DNA of 46,992 nt from a virus: positions 1 to 46,992 of the IMG/VR virus record IMGVR_UViG_3300009610_000039. The stretch is one strand, 5' to 3'. The notes below the pieces were generated by a model. It ran no database searches. It was not told the origin of the DNA and saw only the letters and a program-made list of their open reading frames with translations. Position 1 is the stretch's first letter. Each line of letters begins with the position of its first letter. Positions 17,740-24,684 of this stretch are shown in pieces. Made by a program: the position numbers and the translations under genes.

Positions 17740-20467
17740 GCCCGTTTTGACAAAAGCTACACCCATAGTCTTTAGCAGCATAACCAACATAAATAACTGG
17801 AAGGATAGTGCTTCGGCTTTAACGCCTACTCAGATCCTTTCAGGATCGTCTGCCACTGAGTATGTGTTTGGAACAAAGATAACTGGGGCAGCTGGGCCGC
17901 TCACGTTGGCTATGTCGACATTTACTCCGTCTGCTAGTGAGTATGTATATGGTCTGATGATTCAGTTCAGAGCCTTTTGCAGTGTAACCATTCCAGCTCA
18001 GGAATGGACACGTATTGCTGTTCCGTATCTGAGTGTTCCTATTAGACTGACAACAACAGGTGGAGTAAGAAACTTTTCCATCCCAGCTCGAAATGTTCAA
18101 GGCGAGATTGGATTCGATGTAGCTCCACTCGAAGAGCCTTTGCCTACTAGTACATTGGGCGATACTAGGGCGTTCTTCCTTTATAACTTTGACACACAGA
18201 TTCCAAGATGGAACTTGGCTGGCACTAATCAACTTGAAATCTTTGTCCCTCCAGTTCCTCCTCTGGTAGATGATGTTGAAGTGGTCTTCCGGGAAGTTGT
18301 AATCTACCCTCTTGTGTTTACACCTACTACCTATGTGGCCTACTTTTCGCCGCCGCCTCATATCTGGGATCCTACTACGCCTGGTGTGTCGCTAAGTTCC
18401 ATAGGAGGGATGGCTAAGCCTTCAGTCGGCTCTACGTTCTTTCAAAGCAGTAATCCAAGTGACGTTCCTGATGTTGTTCGGGTTGTCTACTCAGATGCTG
18501 CCCTTGCTCCACAAGAGGCCATCATTGAGGACTTTGGCCTTATTGTTCCTAGACCAGACGATAAAGGTTTGGTAGTTCCTCGAGTCGATTTCGTAAATCC
18601 TGATTCGGCTACTAAGCCTACAGGATACATACATATGTCCTCTGGATGGCTTTCTCCTGCAATGGGTGATTATTACTGGAGTAACTGGTCTACAATAAAG
18701 GCAGAGCAGACAGCTACAAGACCTGTAGTACCTGTACTAACAGCAGTTATCAATGGCGACCAAGTTGACTTTACAGGTCACTCTTGCGACAATCTTTTAC
18801 CCGCCCTAGCTTCTGGCGTTCAAGGTACAGTTGACGTTGCACAAATAGCAGTTGGGCCAGCTGTTACAGCTACAGTCAATACTCTTTCGTTTACAGCTCC
18901 CTATGACGGTACTCAAAGAACTGGTCAGGTCATTAGAGTTACCAGAAATACGAGCATTGGGGATATTACACTAAGCTGGGCAGCTGTACCAGTTCAGGCA
19001 TCTAAGGTGTATGCAGCTACTTGTTTCTTCCGTACATCTGTTGCAGCAACTGTGAACTTCAATATTAGCTGGTATACTAGCGGTACGGCCTTTATATCAA
19101 CTTCTACGGTTGCTACTTCAGCTGGTTCTACTTCACGTGTACAGCTATCTGGAACTGTTACAACGCCAGGTACTGCGGCATATGCTATAGTGCAAATCGT
19201 AGTAGTGGCTGCTGGTATTGCTACAACGTTTGACGTGGATAGTATTTCTTTCAACCGCTATAATGGGGCAAGTATTCCGGCTTTCAATGCTGGAGGCTAC
19301 ATTTGGGGAAATGCCGCTAACTTTTTGGGATCCGAGAAGCCCCTCACGTTTACTGGAGCCCTTCATAAGATTGAGTCAGATAATCCTACGGTGGGCACGG
19401 TTACCGAAGTTACTACTGCACCGCGCATAGGTACACATCATCTTCAATATGTTTCGACAGGATCCTCAACGCTAGTTCTGCCTGCGCATAAGTTTTACCT
19501 GCCAGAAGCTCTCCCAACAACTATCTGTTCGGCTCGTGCTTGGGTTCGTTCAGTTACTACAGCTGGTAGATGTACTCTAGGCTTGCGGTTCATGGATAGT
19601 ACAGGTGCTACTATCCATGATAAGTGGGGCACTGTCTCTGCTATGACAAGCACATCAACGTATGCTTCTTTTAAATGTGAAGGTGTCACTATTCCTGATG
19701 GAGCTGTAGCTGTAGCATTCTTATTAGGACTGCCTACAAATAGTGCTATCACCTATTACATTGACAGCATATGCCTACAGTTCAAGTCTACTCTTACCAA
19801 TGATGGCCTGAATACTGATGGGTATGGAAGCAACGTATATCCTCTCCAAGGCTGTGTTAGCTATTTGGTCATTGAGCGGCAACTAGCAAATAGCACTACA
19901 TGGACTCCGATTCTTATCAAGCAGGTAAGTCCGAACTCGGATGTAGCACTCTCGGATTACGTAGTGCCTGAGGGTATGACATTTAAGTATAGGGCACGTG
20001 TCCTTGGACTTATGGATGGACTTCTCCATGAAGGACAGTATACATCCGAGATAAGCCTGTCAACAAGCTCCCCTGGTCTTCAATGGACGTTGTGGGATCC
20101 TTCTGATGATGCTAACGGCCCTCTTCGCTTTGACATCAACGGAGATGACGGCTCTCTAGGATTCAACCTGCAAGCCTCTCTAGCTATGTATGCTCCTATT
20201 GGTCGTAATAGGCGTGTACTGACTCGAGACACTTCTAAGGGTAGGCAGTTTGCTTTCCAGGTCGAACTTCTCTCGGCGGCCGACTTCGCCCTGTGGGAGA
20301 TCTACCACGTGAACCGCGATGTCTTGATCTTAACACGGACCTCCACAGGGGAGTGCTGGTCTGTAGTTATCTCGAGCGACATGCAAGTGCTGATGCAGAA
20401 CACTACTCCAATAAGGTACATTATCAATGTGACTCTGGAGCAGGTCGATGAGCCTCCTGTCTGGTAG
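17732..20467 (+). CDS. Large minor tail protein with carbohydrate-binding-like modules
   Basis: 911 residues, ATG behind GGGAG, overlapping the tape measure by 8 bases. First gene after the tape measure, where distal-tail or tip proteins lie. The middle holds two beta-sandwich modules resembling CBM4/9-type domains: about residues 375-510 (YDGTQRTGQVIRVTRNTS, ending ...FDVDSISFNR) and about 560-690 (IGTHHLQYVSTGSST, ending ITYYIDSICLQF). The last 130 residues (RFDINGDDGSLGF onward) resemble a tail-tip attachment domain. Probably binds host cell-wall glycan. Confidence 0.7.
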   Translation: MARPVLTKATPIVFSSITNINNWKDSASALTPTQILSGSSATEYVFGTKITGAAGPLTLAMSTFTPSASEYVYGLMIQFRAFCSVTIPAQEWTRIAVPYLSVPIRLTTTGGVRNFSIPARNVQGEIGFDVAPLEEPLPTSTLGDTRAFFLYNFDTQIPRWNLAGTNQLEIFVPPVPPLVDDVEVVFREVVIYPLVFTPTTYVAYFSPPPHIWDPTTPGVSLSSIGGMAKPSVGSTFFQSSNPSDVPDVVRVVYSDAALAPQEAIIEDFGLIVPRPDDKGLVVPRVDFVNPDSATKPTGYIHMSSGWLSPAMGDYYWSNWSTIKAEQTATRPVVPVLTAVINGDQVDFTGHSCDNLLPALASGVQGTVDVAQIAVGPAVTATVNTLSFTAPYDGTQRTGQVIRVTRNTSIGDITLSWAAVPVQASKVYAATCFFRTSVAATVNFNISWYTSGTAFISTSTVATSAGSTSRVQLSGTVTTPGTAAYAIVQIVVVAAGIATTFDVDSISFNRYNGASIPAFNAGGYIWGNAANFLGSEKPLTFTGALHKIESDNPTVGTVTEVTTAPRIGTHHLQYVSTGSSTLVLPAHKFYLPEALPTTICSARAWVRSVTTAGRCTLGLRFMDSTGATIHDKWGTVSAMTSTSTYASFKCEGVTIPDGAVAVAFLLGLPTNSAITYYIDSICLQFKSTLTNDGLNTDGYGSNVYPLQGCVSYLVIERQLANSTTWTPILIKQVSPNSDVALSDYVVPEGMTFKYRARVLGLMDGLLHEGQYTSEISLSTSSPGLQWTLWDPSDDANGPLRFDINGDDGSLGFNLQASLAMYAPIGRNRRVLTRDTSKGRQFAFQVELLSAADFALWEIYHVNRDVLILTRTSTGECWSVVISSDMQVLMQNTTPIRYIINVTLEQVDEPPVW

Positions 20468-21482
20468 AGATATAACGAAGGCTGCCTATGCTCATGGGCA
20501 CCAAGTAGCCTTTCAGATCCGCACTTCAAGTGGACAGGAGCTCACTCTAGATGATATGCCGCCTATGACGGATGGTACTATCAACTTTATGGATAGTGGC
20601 ATTAGACGCCGCTGCCATGTAGTCTTTCAGACCAAGACACCTAGCCCGCAGTTCTTGAAGCTCCTGGAAGATGACAATGCTAGGTGGCAAGTCTACTTAG
20701 GCATAGACACTCTTGAGCCTATGGGCTTGTACTTCTTACGTGACTTGGCTATTGATGAGACTGGACAGAATACAGGCTACCGTGTTTCGCTACAGGACGA
20801 ATCCGCTCTGGTAGCAGAACGTAAGACAACTCAAGCGTACACGTTCTCTAACGACCTTATTGATGTGTGCAAGACTCTTCTGAGCTTGTCTGGTCGGGCA
20901 TTAAACTTTACAGGGCTGAACTCTATTGATGTGCAGCTGTCAAACTACTTTGTAGACTTTGACAAGGATCCCGTTGCGGCTGTGCAACAATTGCTTGAAG
21001 GCTATGGGTACGAAATGTTAATGGACCTAACAGGCAATTGTATGTTTAGGGCTATTCCAGGTGAGCCGAGTAATACGAAGTCACCAGACATCTCTGACAT
21101 AACCCTTTTGAAGCAGATCAATAAACAAAGGCGTTCAGCCAATCATATTATAGTCACGTCTGATGGGATATCAAGAGGTGATTGGTATGATTTAAATCCG
21201 GCTTCACCAACTTATGTCTATGGGCCATATGGTGATGTGCCTGAAACGTTCTCAGTTTCTGACTTGCTATCGAATGAGGCTTGTCTTAAGGCCGCTGAGC
21301 GGATCTCGTACAAGAAGTTTGCAAGGCAAGCTACACATACCTTTGCAGCTATCCAGATTCCTAAGGTCGAGTTGGGTGATGGATGGACTTACGATGGTAT
21401 GAGATACACGGCTGATCAGTTGGCCTTCTCTCTTATCCATAGCAGGCCAATGTATTTGACAGGCAGGGGTGTAAGTGTCTAA
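20448..21482 (+). CDS. Tail tip/baseplate hub-like minor tail protein
   Basis: 344 residues, starting 20 bases inside the previous gene behind GGAG. It is rich in short beta strands with DxxD turns and contains segments typical of actinophage second minor tail proteins (GINFMDSGIRRR-like opening, VYLGIDTLEPMGLYFLRDL, DEVCKTLLSLSG-like helix). Gene order, tape measure then distal tail then this, points to the hub that threads the tail tip. No peptidase motif is seen. Confidence 0.6.
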   Translation: MSLLSGRDITKAAYAHGHQVAFQIRTSSGQELTLDDMPPMTDGTINFMDSGIRRRCHVVFQTKTPSPQFLKLLEDDNARWQVYLGIDTLEPMGLYFLRDLAIDETGQNTGYRVSLQDESALVAERKTTQAYTFSNDLIDVCKTLLSLSGRALNFTGLNSIDVQLSNYFVDFDKDPVAAVQQLLEGYGYEMLMDLTGNCMFRAIPGEPSNTKSPDISDITLLKQINKQRRSANHIIVTSDGISRGDWYDLNPASPTYVYGPYGDVPETFSVSDLLSNEACLKAAERISYKKFARQATHTFAAIQIPKVELGDGWTYDGMRYTADQLAFSLIHSRPMYLTGRGVSV

Positions 21483-22182
21483 CATAGAAGCCATTCAGTT
21501 AGGACAGGCTTTAGCCCAACAGGATGCGCCTGTACATTTGTCTCAAGCTGTCGTTAAGTCTTTGACGTCGCTATCTTTAGTTGAAGTGACTATGGATGGT
21601 AATGCTGGGCAGCAGATCCTGCCAAGCCTGCAGCCTGTTGTAGTTGGCCAGACAGTTTGGGTTCTTGCTAAAGGTTCTAAGGCCATTATCTTAGGAGCGA
21701 TACCTGATGCTGGGGCTGGGACTGTTACTACAGTTCAGTCGGCGAGCTACGTACCGGTCATCGGCGAGTGGAATGTTGGCAACGGCACCAATACCGCCGA
21801 GTACACGTATGTCGGAGCCTCTGGTGTTGGCGGCAAGGGACACATGTTTGCGACTGGTCTGCTGGTGTTCGGTTCAAGCGGGTCCGTGTTCGCGTCTGCT
21901 TTCCCGTACATCGCGCTCCCAGTCGGATTCGATTTCTGGGGGCCGCAGTTCAACGGGCCGTCGATTGGTCGTGTCGCCTACGACGACGTGAGTGCTGGAG
22001 TCCTATTCGAAGGCGAGATCATCCGACATGGTGGTGCCTACAACTGGGCGTTCCCGCGCGTGTCGGCGACCTCAGCAGCACACACCTTCATCCAGGGGAT
22101 CACGGCTACCATTCCCTTCACCTGGGTGGTCGGTGATCGCGTCAACTGGACGATCAACAGCGCAGTAGTCAGGACGTCATGA
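21475..22182 (+). CDS. Minor tail/receptor-binding protein, chimeric
   Basis: 235 residues from GTG 21475, overlapping the previous gene by 8 bases. Residues 1-85 have a small OB-like fold (LVEVTMDGNAGQQILPSL, then GQTVWVLAKGSKAIILG), common in tail-tip attachment domains. From about residue 90 the DNA becomes much GC-richer and the protein aromatic and Gly-rich (PVGFDFWGPQFNGPSIGRVA), as in receptor-binding heads. The junction suggests a swapped host-range module. It lies just before the lysis genes. Confidence 0.6.
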   Translation: MSNIEAIQLGQALAQQDAPVHLSQAVVKSLTSLSLVEVTMDGNAGQQILPSLQPVVVGQTVWVLAKGSKAIILGAIPDAGAGTVTTVQSASYVPVIGEWNVGNGTNTAEYTYVGASGVGGKGHMFATGLLVFGSSGSVFASAFPYIALPVGFDFWGPQFNGPSIGRVAYDDVSAGVLFEGEIIRHGGAYNWAFPRVSATSAAHTFIQGITATIPFTWVVGDRVNWTINSAVVRTS

Positions 22183-22213
22183 TGACAGTTCTCAATCAGC
22201 TAGGAGCCCTGAA

Positions 22214-23119
22214 ATGAACAACGAGTTTCAAATCATTCCTCGACAGACAACAGGTCTGCCCTTGGTAGTACGTAATAGTGATGGGAGTATTAGGCCAGCT
22301 TTGTCTGATGAGCCCTTCATGACTATTCACTACACAGGAGTCAATGTCACGTATGGCGATGCGGGTGATACAGTCAATGAGATCCTGGCGCTACAGAACT
22401 ATGCTGTCCTAGCGGGGAAACCATTTGAATACAACTACATCATTGACCAGGATGACTCAGATCGGATCTACGAGTATGCCGGAACGTTTCGAGCTGCTCA
22501 CTCGGCAGGAGAGAATGACATTGCTGTCGGTGTTCTAATCTTTAATGGCACAGCAGAACCTATGACTGATAAGCAAGTCAGGAAGGTTCAATGGCTGAGA
22601 GCCTACCTGATCGAGACAGGCATTCTTCAAGCCTCTGTGGATACCAGACCCCACAGGCAGATGCCCGGAGCCAATACTGCTTGCCCTGGACAGCTCATCT
22701 TGAATCGGTGGGCAGAGATAGTGACTCCGTATCACCAGACGCCTGTTGAACCCCCGCCTGAGCCAGAGCCCGTTCCGCCGCCTGGTGACCTGGAGCACCT
22801 TAGCTATGGACTACACTATGTTGTCAACGGAGATTCGCCTTGGAGTGTATCAATGCTGCACTACGGAACTGGTAAGCATTGGGGAGTCATCGTAGAGTGG
22901 AATGCACCAGATACGGTTATGAATCCAGGGGAGCGCTGGAAGATACCGATGGTGAAGGGAGTTGACATAGCTGTCCTGCCAGGAGAAGGCGCTTGGTCGA
23001 TTATTCGTCGAGCTGGTCAGACACCTAGTACGGCGACTGTGAAGGACTTCTATAACTGGAACGGCGGACCTTCGCGTCAGCTTGCTGCTGGCAACAGAGT
23101 CTTCGTTCATTACACGTAA
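22214..23119 (+). CDS. Endolysin: N-acetylmuramoyl-L-alanine amidase with two LysM-like domains
   Basis: 301 residues behind GGAG. The N-terminal amidase_2 domain shows the zinc ligands: His39 in TIHYTG, a His in HRQMPGANTACPG near residue 147 and the Cys of that same block. A Pro/Glu linker (EPPPEPEPVPPP) follows near residue 180. Two LysM-like repeats end the protein: HYVVNGDSPWSVSMLHYG and VLPGEGAWSIIRRAG. It cuts the amide bond between muramic acid and stem peptide at lysis, after the holin opens the membrane. There is no signal peptide. Confidence 0.88.
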   Translation: MNNEFQIIPRQTTGLPLVVRNSDGSIRPALSDEPFMTIHYTGVNVTYGDAGDTVNEILALQNYAVLAGKPFEYNYIIDQDDSDRIYEYAGTFRAAHSAGENDIAVGVLIFNGTAEPMTDKQVRKVQWLRAYLIETGILQASVDTRPHRQMPGANTACPGQLILNRWAEIVTPYHQTPVEPPPEPEPVPPPGDLEHLSYGLHYVVNGDSPWSVSMLHYGTGKHWGVIVEWNAPDTVMNPGERWKIPMVKGVDIAVLPGEGAWSIIRRAGQTPSTATVKDFYNWNGGPSRQLAAGNRVFVHYT

Positions 23120-23128
23120 GGAGAAACT

Positions 23129-23473
23129 ATGCAAGCCAAAGCCTTTATTGCCTATGCAGCGAAAGCTGTAGCGGCCTTCTTGGCTCCGTTCATTATGCTG
23201 GGATTGGTATGGTTATCAACCAAGGCCGGCATTGATAGTCCAGTTAAGTTTGATGAACTCAATACCTGGCTCGTCGCAGCTGTAGGGGCACTGCTCCAGG
23301 CGATCTGGGTATACTACCAGAAGAATGCATCTAAAGTGGTCTCAACGGAGGTCACGACGACGGAGGTCACAGTGCCAAAGACTGATCTAGGCGAACTAGT
23401 GATTGGTAGCTGGGTCTGGGTAGTCTTGCTTATTGTCGCCTTCATGCTTGGGTACCTCTGGGCTGGCCGCTGA
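23129..23473 (+). CDS. Holin (probable)
   Basis: 114 residues, ATG behind AAGGAG, nine bases after the endolysin. Three hydrophobic segments: about residues 12-32 (AVAAFLAPFIMLGLVWL), 44-62 (LNTWLVAAVGALLQAIWVYY) and 92-112 (GSWVWVVLLIVAFMLGYLW). A charged Thr/Glu-rich linker joins the second and third. Size, topology and position next to the endolysin fit a holin, which makes the lethal membrane holes that release the amidase. Confidence 0.75.
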   Translation: MQAKAFIAYAAKAVAAFLAPFIMLGLVWLSTKAGIDSPVKFDELNTWLVAAVGALLQAIWVYYQKNASKVVSTEVTTTEVTVPKTDLGELVIGSWVWVVLLIVAFMLGYLWAGR

Positions 23474-23791
23474 CTTAGGCTGTTGCCAAGTCGCCATAAA
23501 GATCGCAAGCTCTCCTACCGACAGGCTTTCGGGGCTCCTTGGTAGGAGAGCTTGCTTTATTTGTTTACGCATGCGACGTGAAGTACCGCCGCATACACCT
23601 AGTGGTGTGTCGTTTGTCTCCATTCTCAGTGCAGTCAGAAGACATTCCATAATCACCGGACAGCTATTGCAGACGACGTATTGCTCGGTTGGAAAAGGTC
23701 CACGAGGCGGGAAGAACCATTCTGGTGGCAGACCTACGCATGCGGCCTTTGCGCGCCAGGTGCCGTGGCCAACTTCACGAAATCCATACAT
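23396..23791 (-). CDS. WhiB-family Fe-S transcriptional regulator
   Basis: 131 residues if started at ATG 23791; an open frame continues to 23974, but that part lies within the RuvC-like gene. The four cluster ligands are present: Cys18, Cys41, Cys44, Cys50 (C-x22-C-x2-C-x5-C). The beta-turn motif reads GVCGG (65-69) where the family has GVWGG, followed by the usual basic SRRMRK. WhiB proteins bind the primary sigma factor and retune host or phage transcription. The last 26 codons overlap the end of the convergent holin gene, and the late terminator lies inside the frame. Confidence 0.75.
   Translation of the reverse strand: MYGFREVGHGTWRAKAACVGLPPEWFFPPRGPFPTEQYVVCNSCPVIMECLLTALRMETNDTPLGVCGGTSRRMRKQIKQALLPRSPESLSVGELAIFMATWQQPKSAASPEVPKHEGDNKQDYPDPATNH
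23505..23566 (+). terminator. Intrinsic terminator of the late/lysis operon
   Basis: A perfect 15-bp inverted repeat (GCAAGCTCTCCTACC at 23505-23519, its complement at 23541-23555) with a 21-base loop, then TTTATTTGTTT. It begins 32 bases after the holin stop. The same DNA codes for about 20 residues of the convergent WhiB-like protein on the other strand. Confidence 0.85.
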
Positions 23792-24204
23792 TTGAGATCG
23801 CGTTGGATGAACAAGAGAAGGACTCGAAGGGCGTCCCGCTGATGTCGAGGCTTTGCGGGAGGCAGCTCTATACGCAGCTTCTTCAACTTTTTGTCGGGCC
23901 ACACTGACTTGCTTGCGCTTGAGCCGATCACGGTAAGCTTCGTACCACTCTTCATCTGAGTCCATTGCTTGCATACCCCAATATATTCGACGCTGGTTAA
24001 TAGTGCTGCTGGGTTGTTGCGATTCTCAAAGTTCTCTACAACTACGTGGCGAGGCCCCACGACATCGAGGAACTGTTTCAATACATCGTGGTGAGGTCCT
24101 GGACCGAACTCGCGCCACCAGATGCTGCCCATTGTATACCACGCGACTCCGGTAGTCTCGCCCGGATCTATAGCGACAATAGGTGTATGTATCGGATCGA
24201 TCAT
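23734..24204 (-). CDS. RuvC-like RNase H-fold nuclease (Holliday junction resolvase type)
   Basis: 156 residues, ATG six bases after GAGG. The RNase H fold acidic residues are visible: Asp13 in AIDPGETTGVAW, Glu57 in HVVVENF, Asp124 in RHQRDALRVLLL. Proteins of this size in phages resolve branched DNA before packaging. The last 58 bases overlap the WhiB-like gene. Part of composite element B lies just upstream, so this gene may be under its control. Confidence 0.8.
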   Translation of the reverse strand: MIDPIHTPIVAIDPGETTGVAWYTMGSIWWREFGPGPHHDVLKQFLDVVGPRHVVVENFENRNNPAALLTSVEYIGVCKQWTQMKSGTKLTVIGSSASKSVWPDKKLKKLRIELPPAKPRHQRDALRVLLLFIQRDLKCMDFVKLATAPGAQRPHA

Positions 24205-24246
24205 CTCTATCCTCGAGTCTGTAAGTAGCCTTTATCTTGTGCTTAG

Positions 24247-24302
24247 AGAGCGCGATGTCACTTGTTAGACTCGCGTAGACCATAGTCTATGTGCCTCTAT
24301 AA
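24247..24302 (+). promoter_or_regulatory. Composite palindromic element, copy B
   Basis: AGAGCGC (24247-24253), ten variable bases, then a 39-base block (24264-24302) opening with GTTAGACTCGCGTAGAC and closing GTCTATGTGCCTCTATAA around a 4-base centre. The block matches copy A (39697-39735, opposite strand) at 33 of 39 positions with no gap, and AGAGCGC stands at the same distance. TAGAC half-sites are spaced one helical turn apart. Within it TAGACC-N16-TATAAC could act as a rightward promoter. Most of the 105-base gap between the neighbouring genes is this element. Confidence 0.75.
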
Positions 24303-24309
24303 CGCGTGC

Positions 24310-24684
24310 TCATAAGTAAATCGCTGATAGACCGTGGGCCAAACGAAGGTCGTTTAAGAGACCGTGAATATCATTCAAGGCGCCTTGTGTGTCCGGAGCC
24401 TCTTCGACGAAGAGGGCCATGCGATCACGAAGTGAATCATACCGCTTGTCGTATGTCTGACTCACTCGCATCTGCTTGATAACCACTTTTAGGTTACTGC
24501 AGTTGAGATTCGTTCGGTCACCGTCGACGAAGATGACCCGTTCGTTTTCTTCTAGCGGTCGGCCTAATGCTACTTCGGCAACCAGATGATGCTTGAAGCG
24601 CCACCCTGTGGAGGTCTTGACGCATGTATAGCCGTTCTGGTTGACAGTCTCATCGCCGATATCAGCCCGCTTACCCTTACTCAT
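24310..24684 (-). CDS. HNH-fold protein lacking a normal catalytic centre
   Basis: 124 residues, start overlapping the polymerase stop (ATGA). The phage HNH pattern is clear: HHLVAEVALGRPLEENERV then DGDRTNLNCSNLKVV. The position that should read HH (general-base His) is IF here (residues 51-52). The fold can bind DNA, but nicking activity is doubtful. The C-terminal 55 residues are helical. It may be a decayed homing endonuclease beside the polymerase gene, a common target. Confidence 0.65.
   Translation of the reverse strand: MSKGKRADIGDETVNQNGYTCVKTSTGWRFKHHLVAEVALGRPLEENERVIFVDGDRTNLNCSNLKVVIKQMRVSQTYDKRYDSLRDRMALFVEEAPDTQGALNDIHGLLNDLRLAHGLSAIYL

Noticed and set aside
23792-23974. Long N-terminal extension of the WhiB-like protein
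   Set aside because: It lies within the catalytic C-terminal part of the RuvC-like gene; WhiB proteins of phages are short and the conserved core starts near 23760.
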